Assembly: GCA_023954015.1 (NCBI GenBank)
Contig: JAMLIS010000003.1
Coordinates: 1 to 64,000 of the forward strand
Direction of reading: 5' to 3'
DNA length: 64,000 bases
From: Burkholderiaceae bacterium
GTDB lineage: Bacteria; Pseudomonadota; Gammaproteobacteria; Burkholderiales; Burkholderiaceae_E
A model generated the notes under the pieces. It was not told where the DNA came from, made no database searches, and was given only the letters and a program-made list of their open reading frames with translations. The position numbers and the translations under genes were made by a program. Shown here piece after piece: positions 18,926-31,855 of this stretch. Each line of letters opens with the position of its first letter. The first letter of the stretch is position 1.

Positions 18926-18964
18926 ACGCGCACCGAGTGAACGCGCAGCGAGTGAACGCGCATC
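18922..18964 (+). repeat. Triplicated 15-bp start-codon region of ispG
   Basis: Three near-identical tandem 15-mers, GTGAACGCGCAC/G/T-CGA/C, each carry an in-frame GTG. The first includes the rodZ stop codon. The encoded repeat is [15 protein letters not shown]. Confidence 0.9.
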
Positions 18965-20262
18965 GCGGGCCCGTGGCGATCGCTGCCTCGCCGATGGCGA
19001 TCGGCGCCTCGCCGCGTCGCGCCTCGCGGGCGATGCGCGTGGCGTGGGGCACGCGCTGCGTGCAGGTCGGCGGCGACGCACCGATCGTCGTGCAGTCGAT
19101 GACGAACACCGACACCGAGGACGCGATCGCCACGGCGATCCAGGTGAAGGAGCTGGCGCGCGCCGGTTCCGAGCTCGTGCGCATCACCGTGAACACCGCC
19201 GCGGCCGCGGCCGCGGTCGCGCCGCTGCGCGAGCAGCTCGACCGCATGGGCGTCGACGTTCCGCTGATCGGCGATTTCCATTTCAACGGCCACAAGCTGC
19301 TCGCCGAGCATCCCGACTGCGCGCAGGCGCTGTCGAAATACCGGATCAATCCGGGCAACGTCGGCCTCGGCCGCCGGCGCGAGGACAACTTCGCACGGAT
19401 GATCGAGATCGCCTGTCGCAACGGCAAGCCGGTGCGCATCGGGGTGAACTGGGGCAGCCTCGACCAGGCATTGCTCGCGCGGCTGATGGACGAGAACGCC
19501 GCGCGCCCGCAGCCGTGGCAGGCGCAGGCGGTGCTGCGCGAGGCGCTCGTCACGTCGGCGATCGAGAACGCCGAGCGAGCGGTGGCGCTCGGCCTGCCCC
19601 TCGATGCGATCTGCCTGTCGGCGAAGGTCTCGCAGGTGCAGGATCTGATCGCCGTCTACGGCAAGCTCGCTCGGCGCTGCGACTGGCCGCTGCATCTCGG
19701 TCTCACCGAGGCGGGAATGGGCAGCAAAGGCATCGTCGCCTCCACCGCCGCGCTCGCGGTGCTGCTGCAGCAGGGCATCGGCGACACGATCCGCGTCTCG
19801 CTCACGCCCGAGCCGCGCGGCGATCGTACGCGCGAGGTGGTCGTCGCGCAGGAGATCCTGCAGGCGATGGGGCTGCGCATGTTCACGCCGCAGGTCGTCG
19901 CCTGTCCCGGCTGCGGGCGCACGAGCAGCAGCTTCTTCCAGGAGCTTGCCGCGTCGATCCAGGGGTGGCTGCGCGAGAGCATGCTCGCCTGGAAGGATCG
20001 CTATCCGGGCGTCGAATCGCTGCAGGTCGCGGTGATGGGTTGCGTGGTGAACGGCCCGGGCGAAAGCCGGCACGCCGACATCGGAATTTCGCTGCCCGGC
20101 TCGGGCGAGGCGCCGGTCGCGCCGGTGTTCATCGACGGCGAGCGCAGCGTCACGCTCAAGGGCGAGCGCATCGCCGAGGAATTCCAGGCGATCGTCGCCG
20201 ACTACGTCGAGCGGCGCTTCGGCGCTGCGGCGAGCGGCGACCGCGCGAAGAAGGCTCGATGA
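18922..20262 (+). CDS. ispG: 4-hydroxy-3-methylbut-2-en-1-yl diphosphate synthase IspG
   Basis: Converts MEcPP to HMBPP in the MEP isoprenoid pathway using a 4Fe-4S cluster. With GTG 18922 it is 446 residues. The cluster ligands are Cys328, Cys331 and Cys374, with the conserved Glu in [10 protein letters not shown]. The start is uncertain. Three tandem 15-bp repeats each begin GTGAACGCGCA (18922, 18937, 18952) and give three in-frame GTG codons; an in-frame ATG is at 18994. The first GTG overlaps the rodZ stop by 4 nt, the coupling style of this operon, and was taken. Conserved sequence begins only near '[13 protein letters not shown]'. The stop overlaps hisS by ATGA. Confidence 0.94.
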   Translation: MNAHRVNAQRVNAHRGPVAIAASPMAIGASPRRASRAMRVAWGTRCVQVGGDAPIVVQSMTNTDTEDAIATAIQVKELARAGSELVRITVNTAAAAAAVAPLREQLDRMGVDVPLIGDFHFNGHKLLAEHPDCAQALSKYRINPGNVGLGRRREDNFARMIEIACRNGKPVRIGVNWGSLDQALLARLMDENAARPQPWQAQAVLREALVTSAIENAERAVALGLPLDAICLSAKVSQVQDLIAVYGKLARRCDWPLHLGLTEAGMGSKGIVASTAALAVLLQQGIGDTIRVSLTPEPRGDRTREVVVAQEILQAMGLRMFTPQVVACPGCGRTSSSFFQELAASIQGWLRESMLAWKDRYPGVESLQVAVMGCVVNGPGESRHADIGISLPGSGEAPVAPVFIDGERSVTLKGERIAEEFQAIVADYVERRFGAAASGDRAKKAR

Positions 20263-21584
20263 GCGCCGTGAACCCCAGTCGCGCCGTCGAACGACTGAGC
20301 GGCGTGCGCGGCATGAACGACGTGCTGCCGGCCGACGAGGCGCTGTGGCAGCGCTTCGAGGACGCGGTCGCCGACACGATGCGCGCCTACGGCTACCGTC
20401 GAATCCGCACGCCGATCGTCGAGCACACGCGCCTGTTCGTGCGCAGCATCGGCGAGGTGACCGACATCGTCGAGAAGGAGATGTACTCCTTCGTCGATGC
20501 GCTCAACGGCGAGAACCTCACGTTGCGACCGGAGAACACCGCCGGCGTGGTTCGCGCGGCGATCGAACACAACCTGCTGTACGAAGGTCCGCAGCGTCTG
20601 TGGTACGCGGGTCCGATGTTTCGCCACGAGCGTCCGCAGAAGGGTCGCTACCGGCAGTTCCACCAGGTGGGGGCCGAAGCGCTGGGCTTCGCCGGACCGG
20701 ACGCCGACGCCGAGGTCATCCTGCTGTGCCAGCGGCTGTGGGACGAGTTGGGCATCGTCGGCGCCCGGCTAGAGATCAACTCGCTCGGCCAGGCCGACGA
20801 GCGGCGCGCGCATCGCGAAGCGTTGATCGCCTATTTCGAGGCGAACGCCGACCGGCTCGACGCCGACGCGACGCGCCGGCTGCACGGCAATCCGCTGCGC
20901 ATCCTCGACACCAAGAACCCGGCGATGCAGTCGCTGGTGGAGGGCGCACCGCGCCTGTCGGAGTTCCTCGGCGAGCCGTCGCGCGCGCACTTCGACCGGC
21001 TGCAGCAACTGTTGCGCGTGCAGAACCTTCCCTACCGGATCAATCCGCGGCTCGTGCGCGGGCTCGACTACTACAACCTGACGGTCTTCGAGTGGGTCGC
21101 CGAGCTCGGCGGCTCGACGCTGACGATCTGCGGGGGCGGTCGCTACGACCCGCTGCTCGCGATGCTCGGCGGCAAGGATGCGCCGGCCTGCGGCTTCGCA
21201 CTCGGTGTCGAGCGCGTGCTCGCGCTGCTGCGCGAGCAGGACGAATCGGCTGCGCACGGCGCCCGGTGCGACGTGTACGTCGTGCACCACGGCGACGCCA
21301 CGCTCGACGCCGCGCTCGTCGCCGCAGAGCGTTTGCGCGACGCCGGTTTCGACGTGATCCTTCATTGCGGCGGCGGCAGCTTCAAGTCGCAATTCCGCAA
21401 GGCGGATGCGAGCGGTGCGCGGCTCGCGCTGATCCTCGGCGTGGACGAACTCGCACGCGGCGAGGCGTCGTTGAAGTGGCTGCGCGGCGAGGCCGGCCCG
21501 GCGGGCGATGCCGCTCGTCAGCAGAGCGTGGCGCTCGGCGACATCGTCGAGCGCGTGCTCGATGCGATGACCGCGGACGATTGA
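20259..21584 (+). CDS. hisS: Histidyl-tRNA synthetase
   Basis: A 441-residue class II aminoacyl-tRNA synthetase. Motif 1 lies around [17 protein letters not shown], motif 2 is [16 protein letters not shown], and motif 3 is [11 protein letters not shown]. The histidine-specific loop [15 protein letters not shown] is present. The C-terminal anticodon-binding domain begins near residue 340. The start overlaps the ispG stop by 4 nt. A HisRS-like paralogue, HisZ, is encoded further downstream at 28744. Confidence 0.98.
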   Translation: MSAVNPSRAVERLSGVRGMNDVLPADEALWQRFEDAVADTMRAYGYRRIRTPIVEHTRLFVRSIGEVTDIVEKEMYSFVDALNGENLTLRPENTAGVVRAAIEHNLLYEGPQRLWYAGPMFRHERPQKGRYRQFHQVGAEALGFAGPDADAEVILLCQRLWDELGIVGARLEINSLGQADERRAHREALIAYFEANADRLDADATRRLHGNPLRILDTKNPAMQSLVEGAPRLSEFLGEPSRAHFDRLQQLLRVQNLPYRINPRLVRGLDYYNLTVFEWVAELGGSTLTICGGGRYDPLLAMLGGKDAPACGFALGVERVLALLREQDESAAHGARCDVYVVHHGDATLDAALVAAERLRDAGFDVILHCGGGSFKSQFRKADASGARLALILGVDELARGEASLKWLRGEAGPAGDAARQQSVALGDIVERVLDAMTADD

Positions 21585-21602
21585 CCGGAGAAGCGACGGG
21601 CG

Positions 21603-22241
21603 ATGGCCTACAACCTGGAAGAGCAGGAACAACTCGAGAACCTCAAGGCGTTCTGGAACCGCTACGGGAATTTTCTCGTGACGGTCGTCACGCTGCTCGC
21701 GCTGGCGATCGCCGGATGGCGCGGTTGGGGCTGGTACCAGGAGCGCCAGTCCGTGCAGGCGGCGGCGGTCTACGAGACGCTGCGCGAGGCGGCGAGCGAG
21801 CGCAACGTCGACGGCGTGCGAGCCGCCGCCGGCAAGCTGTTCGACGAGTACGGCCGCACGGTCTACGGCCCGATGGCCGCGCTGGTCGCAGCCGGCGCCT
21901 ACCTGCAGTCCGGCGACGCGAAGGCGGCGAAGATCCCGCTGCAGTGGGCGATCGACAACGCCGACGATGCGGACTTCCGCCTGACGGCCCGGCTGCGGCT
22001 GGCTTCCATCCTGCTGGACGAGGGCGCCTACGACGAGGGGCTGAAGACGCTCGAGGTCGAGTCCCCGGGCGCGTACCTCGCCCTGTACGAAGACCGGCGC
22101 GGCGATCTGCTGAGCGCCGCCGGGCGTCGCGACGAGGCGCGTGCCGCCTACGAGCGCGCGCTCGCGTCGCTGGCGCCGAATGCGGCGCTGCGCGGCATCG
22201 TCCAATTGAAGCTCGACGCCTTGGGCGGAGTGCCAGCATGA
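21603..22241 (+). CDS. yfgM: YfgM-like tetratricopeptide membrane protein
   Basis: A 212-residue inner-membrane protein. One N-terminal TM (about 21-40, NFLVTVVTLLALAIAGW) follows the typical LEEQEQLENLKAFWNRYG start. TPR-like helices fill the rest. YfgM associates with SecYEG and periplasmic chaperones. A GGAGAAG ribosome site precedes the ATG. It lies between hisS and bamB, as in E. coli, and its stop overlaps bamB by ATGA. Confidence 0.9.
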   Translation: MAYNLEEQEQLENLKAFWNRYGNFLVTVVTLLALAIAGWRGWGWYQERQSVQAAAVYETLREAASERNVDGVRAAAGKLFDEYGRTVYGPMAALVAAGAYLQSGDAKAAKIPLQWAIDNADDADFRLTARLRLASILLDEGAYDEGLKTLEVESPGAYLALYEDRRGDLLSAAGRRDEARAAYERALASLAPNAALRGIVQLKLDALGGVPA

Positions 22242-23380
22242 GCGCGCGAACGACGGGCCCGGCACTGCGTCGCGTGGTGGTCGCCACGCTGGCGATCGCA
22301 TTGGGCGGCTGCGCCTGGCCGTGGTCGTCGCGCACGAAGATTCCCGAGCCCGCGCCGATCACGGCGCCGGCGAGCGCTTCGCTCGCCTGGTCGGTGGCGC
22401 TCGGGCCCGCCGGCGTGAACTTCCAGCCCGTGCTCGCGGGCGACAGCCTGTGGGCCGCTGCACGCGACGGAACGGTGGCGCGCATCGACCCGGCCAGCGG
22501 GGCGGCGCGCTGGCGCGTGAAGCTCGATCGGCGGTTGATCGCGGGAGCCGGCAGCGACGGCGAAACCGTGGTCGTCGCCGGCGTCGACGGATCGCTGGTC
22601 GCGCTCGACGGCGCCGGCAACCGGCGCTGGGCGTCGCCCGCGGGCGCGGAAGTGGTGACCGTCCCGAGCGTCGCGCTCGGACTGGTGATCGTGCGCACGA
22701 GCGACAATCGCGTCTCGGCCTTCGAACTCGACAGCGGCAAGCGACGCTGGACCTTCCACCGCCAGGGCCCGCCCCTGGTGCTGCGCCAGACCTCCGCCAT
22801 CGCGATCGACGCCAGCAGCGCCTACGTCGGCCTGCCCGGCGGGCGGCTGGTCGCGCTCACGCTCGACAGCGGTGCGCTGCGCTGGGAGGCAGCCGTCGCG
22901 ATCCCGCGCGGGGCCAACGAGATCGAACGCATCGCCGACGTCGTCGGCATGCCGCTGGTGGGCGGACGCGAGGTCTGCGCGGCGAGCTTCCAGGGACGCA
23001 TCGGCTGCTTCGAAGCGGCGACCGGGCGCACGCTGTGGGTGCGCGAACTCTCGTCTCCGTCGGGCTTCGACATGGACGCCGATCTGGTCGTCTCGCCCGA
23101 CGATGGCGGCGACGTGCACGCGTACTCGCGGCGGGGAGCGAGCGTCTGGCGGCAGGACGGTCTGCGACGGCGCGAACTGGCGGCGCCGCTGCTGATGGCG
23201 CGCTTCGTCGCAATCGGGGACAACACCGGCCTGGTGCACGCGCTGCAGCGCGACGACGGTCGCATCGCGGCGCGCCTGGCCACCGACGGCTCGCGCATCG
23301 TCTCGGCGCCGGTCGCGGCGGGGGGCCTCGCCGTGGTGCAGACGAGCGGCGGCGGGCTGTATGCGTTCCGCATCGACTGA
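22238..23380 (+). CDS. bamB: Outer-membrane assembly lipoprotein BamB
   Basis: A 380-residue lipoprotein of the BAM complex, which inserts beta-barrels into the outer membrane. The lipobox is ALGGC (Cys25). The remainder is a PQQ-like beta-propeller with repeated Asp-Gly/Trp blades, for example [14 protein letters not shown] and [13 protein letters not shown]. It overlaps yfgM by 4 nt at the start and der by 20 nt at the end. The operon order hisS-yfgM-bamB-der is conserved. Confidence 0.94.
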   Translation: MSARTTGPALRRVVVATLAIALGGCAWPWSSRTKIPEPAPITAPASASLAWSVALGPAGVNFQPVLAGDSLWAAARDGTVARIDPASGAARWRVKLDRRLIAGAGSDGETVVVAGVDGSLVALDGAGNRRWASPAGAEVVTVPSVALGLVIVRTSDNRVSAFELDSGKRRWTFHRQGPPLVLRQTSAIAIDASSAYVGLPGGRLVALTLDSGALRWEAAVAIPRGANEIERIADVVGMPLVGGREVCAASFQGRIGCFEAATGRTLWVRELSSPSGFDMDADLVVSPDDGGDVHAYSRRGASVWRQDGLRRRELAAPLLMARFVAIGDNTGLVHALQRDDGRIAARLATDGSRIVSAPVAAGGLAVVQTSGGGLYAFRID

Positions 23381-24803
23381 CGCGAGCAGCGCGCTGCTTC
23401 CGGTCGTCGCGCTGGTCGGGCGTCCGAACGTCGGCAAGTCCACGCTGTTCAATCGGCTCACGCGCAGCCGATCGGCTTTGGTGGCCGATGCACCGGGGTT
23501 GACGCGCGATCGGCAGTACGGGCGCGGGCGCATCGGCGAGACTCCCTTCATCGTCATCGACAGCGGCGGCTTCGAGCCGGTGGCGCGCGACGGAATCGCC
23601 GCGCTGATGGCGCGCCAGACGCGGCAGGCGATCGTCGAGTCGGACGTCGTCATCTTCCTCGTCGACGGACGCGAAGGACCGAGCGGACGCGATCGCGAGA
23701 TCACCGACGAGTTGCGGCGTACGGCGCGGCGCGTGCTGCTGGCGGTGAACAAGACCGAAGGACGCCCGCGCGAGCAGGCGGTTGCCGAGTTCCACGAGTT
23801 GGGACTCGGCGAGCCCTGGCCGATATCGGCCGCGCACGGCGACGGTGTCCGCGAGTTGGTCGAGGCCGCGCTCGAGCCGTTCGTCGCGCCGCCGGCCGTA
23901 CCGGAATCGGCCGAAGGGAAGGACGCGAAGGACGCGGAGGACGCCGGCCAGGCCGCAACCGCCCGCGTCGCGCCTGCCGCGGGCGATTCCGCGCATGCGC
24001 GCGTGCGCGTCGCGGTCGTCGGGCGCCCGAACGTCGGCAAGTCGACGCTGATCAATGCGTTGCTCGGCGAGGAGCGCCTGATCGCCTTCGACCAGCCGGG
24101 AACGACGCGTGATGCCGTCGCGGTCGACTTCGAGCACGCCGGGCGAGCCTACACGCTCGTCGACACCGCGGGACTGCGCCGTCGCAGCCGGGTGGACGAG
24201 GCGATCGAGAAGTTCTCGATCGTCAAGACGCTGCAGGCGATCGAGCAGGCGCACGTCTGCGTCCTGCTGCTCGATGCGAGCCAGGACGTCTCCGACCAGG
24301 ACGCGACGATCGCCGGCTACGTGCTCGAAGCCGGCCGCGCGCTCGTCGTCGCAGTCAACAAGTGGGATCTCGCCGACGCAGGCGAGCGCGAGCGCGTGCG
24401 CAGCGAACTCGATCGCACGCTGCACTTCCTGCGCTTCGCGAAGTGGCACTTCGTTTCGGCGCTCGAAGGTTTCGGCATTCCGGCGCTGATGCGCTCGGTG
24501 CAGGCCGCACACGCGGCGGCGATGGCGAAGTTGCCCACGCCGAAACTCACGCGCGCGCTGCGCGAGGCGGTCGAGCGCCAGCCGCCGCCGCGTCGCGGCA
24601 TCACGCGCCCGAAGCTGCGCTATGCGCACCAGGGCGGCCAGAATCCGCCCATCGTCATCGTGCACGGCAGCGCGCTGGACGGCGTGCCCGATGCGTATCG
24701 GCGCTACCTCGAGTCGTGGTTTCGCGAGCGCTTCGCGCTCACCGGCACGCCGCTGCGCATCGAGTTCCGCAGCGGCTCTAACCCGTACGCCCCGCGCACT
24801 TGA
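23361..24803 (+). CDS. der: Ribosome-assembly GTPase Der (EngA)
   Basis: A 480-residue tandem GTPase needed for 50S maturation. The first G domain begins [16 protein letters not shown] and the second [16 protein letters not shown]. Each is followed by the DxxG and NKxD motifs (VNKTEG in the first, VNKWDL in the second). The C-terminal KH-like domain ends [12 protein letters not shown]. The linker between the domains is charged and low-complexity ([11 protein letters not shown]). The ATG at 23361, 20 nt inside bamB, is the only reasonable start. Confidence 0.97.
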   Translation: MRSASTDASSALLPVVALVGRPNVGKSTLFNRLTRSRSALVADAPGLTRDRQYGRGRIGETPFIVIDSGGFEPVARDGIAALMARQTRQAIVESDVVIFLVDGREGPSGRDREITDELRRTARRVLLAVNKTEGRPREQAVAEFHELGLGEPWPISAAHGDGVRELVEAALEPFVAPPAVPESAEGKDAKDAEDAGQAATARVAPAAGDSAHARVRVAVVGRPNVGKSTLINALLGEERLIAFDQPGTTRDAVAVDFEHAGRAYTLVDTAGLRRRSRVDEAIEKFSIVKTLQAIEQAHVCVLLLDASQDVSDQDATIAGYVLEAGRALVVAVNKWDLADAGERERVRSELDRTLHFLRFAKWHFVSALEGFGIPALMRSVQAAHAAAMAKLPTPKLTRALREAVERQPPPRRGITRPKLRYAHQGGQNPPIVIVHGSALDGVPDAYRRYLESWFRERFALTGTPLRIEFRSGSNPYAPRT

Positions 24804-24831
24804 ATTGGGCGTGACGGTCCCCAATTTACGC

Positions 24832-24837
24832 TAGAGT
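24832..24837 (+). promoter_or_regulatory. Putative -10 element of hfq
   Basis: TAGAGT lies 55 bp before the hfq ATG in the der-hfq gap, in the context ACGCTAGAGTGG. It resembles the recurring TAGNAT-type hexamer of this window. The -35 is weak. Confidence 0.35.
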
Positions 24838-24892
24838 GGTCGATGCGCGGGCTGTCGTCCCGCAAGTCCAATCACAACAAGCCGGAGTCCCC

Positions 24893-25129
24893 ATGAGCAA
24901 CAAAGGGCAGCTGCTACAAGACCCGTTCCTGAATCTGCTTCGCCGGGAGCACGTTCCGGTGTCGATCTATCTCGTCAACGGCATCAAGCTGCAAGGCCAG
25001 ATCGATTCCTTCGACCAGTACGTCGTGCTGTTGCGCAACACGGTCACCCAGATGGTCTACAAGCACGCGATCTCCACGGTCGTGCCGGGCCGCGCCATCA
25101 ACTTCCAGCAAGAAAGTCCGGAAAGCTGA
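24893..25129 (+). CDS. hfq: RNA chaperone Hfq
   Basis: A 78-residue Sm-like protein that pairs small RNAs with mRNAs as a hexamer. Sm1 runs from [22 protein letters not shown], and the Sm2 signature is [10 protein letters not shown]. The C-terminal tail is very short. It begins the hfq-hflX-hflK-hflC cluster. Its stop codon shares a CTGA tetranucleotide with the only possible hflX start. Confidence 0.98.
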   Translation: MSNKGQLLQDPFLNLLRREHVPVSIYLVNGIKLQGQIDSFDQYVVLLRNTVTQMVYKHAISTVVPGRAINFQQESPES

Positions 25130-26325
25130 ACAAGCCAGTCACCCCCGTTTCGTGCCTGCTGGTCGGCGTCGCCTTCGGTGGCGCGCCGGCCGGTTCCGAG
25201 TCTCTCGACGAGCTCGCCGCGCTCGCGCAGTCGGCCGGACTCGCGCCGTGCGGCCGCGTCGTCGCGCGCCGTGCCAGGCCCGACGCCGCCCTCTTCGTCG
25301 GTTCGGGCAAGGCCGACGAGATCGCCGCACAGTTGGCGGCCGAGGGCATCGCGCTCGTCGTCTTCGACCAGGAACTGTCGGCGATCCAGCAGCGCAACCT
25401 GCAGCAACGCTGGGGCGTGTCGGTGGTCGACCGCACCGAGCTGATCCTGGAGATCTTCGCGCAGCGCGCGCGCAGCCACGAGGGCAAGCTGCAGGTCGAG
25501 CTGGCCCGCCTCGAACATCTGTCGGCGCGCCTCGTGCGCGGCTGGTCGCACCTCGAGCGCCAGCGCGGTGGCATCGGCGTTCGCGGCGGCCCGGGCGAGA
25601 CGCAGCTCGAACTCGACCGGCGCCTGCTGTCCGTGCGGGTGAAGCGCCTGCGCGCGCAGCTCGGTCAGTTGCGCACGCAACGCCGCACGCGCCGGCGCGC
25701 GCGCGACCGCAAGCCGGCCTTCACCGTCTCGATCGTCGGCTACACGAACGCCGGCAAGTCGACGCTGTTCAATGCGCTCACCGGCGCCGGCACCTATGCC
25801 GCCGACCAGCTCTTCGCCACGCTCGACACGCTGACCCGCCGCCTGCGCCTGCCATCGGGCAGCGAAATCGTGCTCTCCGATACGGTGGGTTTCGTTCGGG
25901 CGTTGCCGCACTCGCTGGTCGAAGCGTTCACCGCCACGCTCGAGGAAACGGCGCAGGCCGATCTGCTGCTGCACGTGGTCGACGCCTCGGCGCCCGATCG
26001 CGACGAGCAGATCGCGCAAGTCGATCGCGTGCTCGCGGAGATCGGTGCGGCCGAAGTCGCGCAGATCCTCGTGCACAACAAGATCGACCGTGTCGGGCGC
26101 GAGCCGGAAGTCGGCCGGGATCCTTGTGGTAGGATCGCCCGCGTCCAGGTCAGCGCCGTCACCGGCGCCGGGCTCGACGCGCTGCGCGGGGCGATCGACC
26201 AGCAGGTCGAATGCTGGCGCCGGGCTCGCGCGGCGCCCGCCGAAGCATCGTCCGCGACGATGCACGAATCCGGTCTCGACGATTTCTCCGATCCGCAAGA
26301 GCGTGCCGCACCGCGAGCGGCCTGA
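25126..26325 (+). CDS. hflX: Ribosome-associated GTPase HflX, probable CTG start
   Basis: A 399-residue GTPase that splits stalled ribosomes. The N-terminal HflX domain spans about residues 5-185 ([54 protein letters not shown] in family order), followed by [11 protein letters not shown] (G1), the DTVGF G3 motif and HNKID (G4). The frame has no ATG, GTG or TTG before conserved sequence: the first such codon, TTG 25333, would delete about 69 residues of the domain. The only upstream candidate is CTG 25126, sharing CTGA with the hfq stop. The C-terminal domain seen in E. coli HflX is reduced to about 50 residues. Confidence 0.9.
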   Translation: MNKPVTPVSCLLVGVAFGGAPAGSESLDELAALAQSAGLAPCGRVVARRARPDAALFVGSGKADEIAAQLAAEGIALVVFDQELSAIQQRNLQQRWGVSVVDRTELILEIFAQRARSHEGKLQVELARLEHLSARLVRGWSHLERQRGGIGVRGGPGETQLELDRRLLSVRVKRLRAQLGQLRTQRRTRRRARDRKPAFTVSIVGYTNAGKSTLFNALTGAGTYAADQLFATLDTLTRRLRLPSGSEIVLSDTVGFVRALPHSLVEAFTATLEETAQADLLLHVVDASAPDRDEQIAQVDRVLAEIGAAEVAQILVHNKIDRVGREPEVGRDPCGRIARVQVSAVTGAGLDALRGAIDQQVECWRRARAAPAEASSATMHESGLDDFSDPQERAAPRAA

Positions 26326-26340
26326 ATCCGCCCCCTGCCC

Positions 26341-27600
26341 ATGTGGAAACCCATCCGCTCGATCCTCTCGCTCAATGATCCCGGTTGGGGCCGTGGCGGC
26401 GGTGGCGCAGACCAGCGTCCGCCGCAGCGCCCGGGCGGCGACGGGCCGCCCGACCTCGACGAGCTCTGGCGCGACTTCAACCGGCGACTGAACAGCCTGT
26501 TTCGTCGCGGCGGCGGGCCGCGCGGGCCGTCCGGCGGCGGCGGAGAGCCCCCGTCGATGAAGGGTGCCGGCGCCGGAGTCGGGCTGCTCGTCCTGGTCGC
26601 CGTGCTGCTGTGGCTGGCGAGCGGCTTCTACATCGTGCAGGAAGGACAGGCGTCGGTCGTCCTGCGTTTCGGCGAGTACAAGCAACTGGTCGATCGCGCC
26701 GGCTTCACCTGGCGCCTGCCGTATCCGATCGAGACGAACGAGATCGTCAACGTGCAGCAACTGCGCACGGTGGAGGTCGGCTATCGCAACGCGGTGCGCA
26801 ACAAGACGTTGCGCGAGTCGTTGATGCTCACGCTCGACCAGAGCATCGTCGACATGCAGTTCACCGTCCAGTATCGCGTGGGCGACGTTAAGGCCTACCT
26901 GTTCAACAACGACCTGGGTCCGGTGCCCGAGGAGATCGTCCGGCAGGCGGCCGAGACGGCGATGCGCGAGACGGTCGGGCGCAACGGCGTCGACCAGGTC
27001 CTCTACGAGGAGAAGGAACAGGTGGCGCAGGCCGCGCGCAAGCAGATCCAGTCGATCCTCGATCGCTACCAGGCCGGCATCTCGATCGTCGACCTGACGA
27101 TCCAGCAGGTCCAGCCGCCCGAGCAGGTGCAGGCCGCCTTCGAGGACGCGAACAAGGCCGCGCAGGATCGCGAGCGCCTGATCAACGAGGGACGCGCCTA
27201 CGCGAACGACGTCATACCGAAGGCGCGCGGAACCGCGGCGCGGCTGCTGCAGGAAGCCGAGGGCTACCGCCAGCGCGTCGTCGCCAACGCCGAGGGCGAC
27301 ACGAGCCGGCTGAACCAGGTCGCCGCCGAATACGCGAAGGCGCCGCAGGTCACGCGCGACCGCCTGTACCTCGAGACGATGGAACGCATCTTCGCGAACA
27401 CGAGCAAGGTGTATCTCGACGCGCGCGCGAGCGGCAACCTGCTGTACCTGCCGCTCGACAAGCTGCTCGGCCAGGCAGGCGCCGACGCTGCGCGATCGGG
27501 CAATGCCGCGTCTTCGGCGAGCACGCAGGAGACGCAGGCGCCGACTTCGCCGACGGCGCGCAGCGACGGCCTGCGCAGCCGCGATCGCGACAGCCGCTGA
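26341..27600 (+). CDS. hflK: HflK, FtsH protease modulator
   Basis: A 419-residue SPFH/band 7 protein that forms a large inner-membrane cage with HflC around FtsH. A Gly-rich cytoplasmic N-terminus (1-78) precedes one TM (about 80-100, GVGLLVLVAVLLWLASGFYI). The SPFH domain then starts VQEGQASVVLRFGEY, followed by a coiled-coil. The Ala/Ser/Thr-rich tail is variable. The ATG lies 15 nt after the hflX stop, and hflC follows after 15 nt. Confidence 0.96.
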   Translation: MWKPIRSILSLNDPGWGRGGGGADQRPPQRPGGDGPPDLDELWRDFNRRLNSLFRRGGGPRGPSGGGGEPPSMKGAGAGVGLLVLVAVLLWLASGFYIVQEGQASVVLRFGEYKQLVDRAGFTWRLPYPIETNEIVNVQQLRTVEVGYRNAVRNKTLRESLMLTLDQSIVDMQFTVQYRVGDVKAYLFNNDLGPVPEEIVRQAAETAMRETVGRNGVDQVLYEEKEQVAQAARKQIQSILDRYQAGISIVDLTIQQVQPPEQVQAAFEDANKAAQDRERLINEGRAYANDVIPKARGTAARLLQEAEGYRQRVVANAEGDTSRLNQVAAEYAKAPQVTRDRLYLETMERIFANTSKVYLDARASGNLLYLPLDKLLGQAGADAARSGNAASSASTQETQAPTSPTARSDGLRSRDRDSR

Positions 27601-27615
27601 GCGGGGGAAGCAACC

Positions 27616-28494
27616 GTGCAGAAAATCGTTCCCGCCGTCATCGGTCTGCTGATCGCGCTGTTCGTGCTGATGTCGAGCGTCTTCGTGGTCGACCAGCGCC
27701 AGTTCGCCGTCGTCTACGCGCTCGGCGAGATCCGCAAGGTGCTCGACGAGCCGGGGCTGTACTTCAAGCTGCCGCCGCCGTTCCAGAACGTCGTCTACTA
27801 CGACAAGCGCATCCTGACGATCGACACCTCCGACAGCGACCGTTTCATCACGTCGGAGAAACTCAACGTGATGATCGACACCTTCGTGAAGTGGCGCATC
27901 ATCGATCCGCCCAGCTTCATCCGGTCGGTCTCCGGCAGCGAACAGATCGCCGTCGATCGCATCAACCGCAGCCTGCGTGACGCACTGAACAACGAGATCG
28001 CCAGGCGCACCGTCTCCGACATGATCTCGAGCGCGCGCGACCAGGTCGTCGAGAGCGTGCGCGCGAAGGTCAACGAAGACTCCAAGCAGATCGGCGTCGA
28101 GATCATCGACGTGCGGCTCAAGCGGGTCGACTTCGCTCCGGAAGTTTCCGAGCGCGTGTTCGCGCGCATGGAGTCCGAGCGCAAGCAGGTCGCCAACGAG
28201 CGCCGGGCCACCGGCGCCGCCGAGTCGGAGAAGATCCGCGCCGAAGCGGATCGCCAGCGCGAGGTGATCGTCGCCGAGGCCTATCGCGAGGCGCAGCAGA
28301 TGCGCGGCGAGGGCGATGCGCGCGTGGCGCAGCTGTTCGCGGCCGCGTGGGGCAAGAACCCGCAGTTCGCCGGGTTCTATCGTAGCCTCGAGGCCTACCG
28401 GCAGGCCTTCGGCAACAAATCCGACGTCCTCGTTCTCGACCCGTCCTCGGAGTTCTTCCGCTACTTCAAGGCGCCCGACGGATCGGCGAAGTGA
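27616..28494 (+). CDS. hflC: HflC, FtsH protease modulator
   Basis: A 292-residue SPFH protein, partner of HflK. The N-terminal TM is about residues 5-25, followed by VDQRQFAVVYALGEIRKVL and a long coiled-coil (ESERKQVANERRATGAAESEKIRAEAD in family terms). The start is GTG 27616, preceded by GGGGGAAG. The stop overlaps the next gene in a GTGA tetranucleotide. Confidence 0.96.
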   Translation: MQKIVPAVIGLLIALFVLMSSVFVVDQRQFAVVYALGEIRKVLDEPGLYFKLPPPFQNVVYYDKRILTIDTSDSDRFITSEKLNVMIDTFVKWRIIDPPSFIRSVSGSEQIAVDRINRSLRDALNNEIARRTVSDMISSARDQVVESVRAKVNEDSKQIGVEIIDVRLKRVDFAPEVSERVFARMESERKQVANERRATGAAESEKIRAEADRQREVIVAEAYREAQQMRGEGDARVAQLFAAAWGKNPQFAGFYRSLEAYRQAFGNKSDVLVLDPSSEFFRYFKAPDGSAK

Positions 28495-28673
28495 CGATCG
28501 ACGACTGGCTGCGCGCCATCGGCCTGGTGCTGGTCCTCGAAGGCATGATGCCGCTGTTCGCGCCGGCGAACTGGCGCGAAATGTTCCTGCGCGTCGCGCA
28601 GCTGCGCGACGGACAGATCCGCTTCGTCGGATTCGGCGCGACGCTGGCCGGTCTCGCGCTGCTGTTGATCTGA
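28491..28673 (+). CDS. DUF2065 family small membrane protein
   Basis: A 60-residue protein with two predicted TM helices (about 5-23 and 43-60) joined by a short polar loop containing NWREMFLRVAQL. It matches the DUF2065 (YjeT-like) proteins encoded immediately after hflC in many proteobacteria. The function is unknown; an association with the HflKC-FtsH complex is suggested only by gene order. The GTG start overlaps hflC by 4 nt. Confidence 0.9.
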   Translation: MTIDDWLRAIGLVLVLEGMMPLFAPANWREMFLRVAQLRDGQIRFVGFGATLAGLALLLI

Positions 28674-31289
<2,616 letters not shown>

Positions 31290-31309
31290 ACTGCTCGGGT
31301 ACACCGCCG

Positions 31310-31816
31310 GTGCGCGACCTGCACGTTTCCTGGGACGAGTACAACCGCCTCGTCGAGAAGCTTGCGCTGAAGGTCTGGGACGCTGCGTGGAGCTTCGATG
31401 CGGTGGTGTGCGTCGCGCGCGGCGGGCTGCGCATCGGCGACGTGTTCTCGCGCCTGTTCGACAAGCCGCTGGGCGTCGTCTTCACGAGTTCGTACCGCGA
31501 GGACGAAGGCAAGCGGCGCGGCGACCTTCACATCGGCGAGCATCTGGCGAGTGCGGGCGCACTGCCCGGGCCGAACTGGCTGCTGACGGACGACCTGGCC
31601 GATTCGGGCGAGACGCTCGCGCGGCTGGTGCCCGCGCTGCTCGCGCGTCACCCGCAGGCGAAGGAGATCCGCACGGCGGTACTATGGCGCAAGGGCGCCT
31701 CGATCGTGCAACCGGATTTCGCCGTCGAGCATCTGCCGAGCAACCCGTGGATCCATCAGCCTTTCGAAGAGTACGACCACATGCGGCCGGGCGACTTGAA
31801 AGCGCGATGGGGATAG
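31310..31816 (+). CDS. Purine-type phosphoribosyltransferase
   Basis: A 168-residue type I phosphoribosyltransferase starting at GTG 31310. The PRPP-binding loop is WLLTDDLADSGETL, and the pyrophosphate-loop region is VVCVARGGLRIGDVFSR. The N-terminal DLHVSWDEYNRLVEKLA matches the small betaproteobacterial family found next to purA. These are usually annotated as hypoxanthine/xanthine-type salvage enzymes; base preference cannot be read here. It is probably cotranscribed with purA. Confidence 0.9.
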   Translation: MRDLHVSWDEYNRLVEKLALKVWDAAWSFDAVVCVARGGLRIGDVFSRLFDKPLGVVFTSSYREDEGKRRGDLHIGEHLASAGALPGPNWLLTDDLADSGETLARLVPALLARHPQAKEIRTAVLWRKGASIVQPDFAVEHLPSNPWIHQPFEEYDHMRPGDLKARWG

Positions 31817-31830
31817 CCCCGAAAACGGCA

Positions 31831-31850
31831 AAGCCTGCTCGCGCAGGCTT
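31831..31850 (-). terminator. Rho-independent terminator of tRNA-Leu
   Basis: A perfect 8-bp stem AAGCCTGC/GCAGGCTT with a 4-nt loop. On the minus strand it is followed by TGCCGTTTTC, 6 nt after the tRNA 3' end. It may also stop transcription from purA and the phosphoribosyltransferase gene. Confidence 0.75.
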
Positions 31851-31855
31851 CGTGA

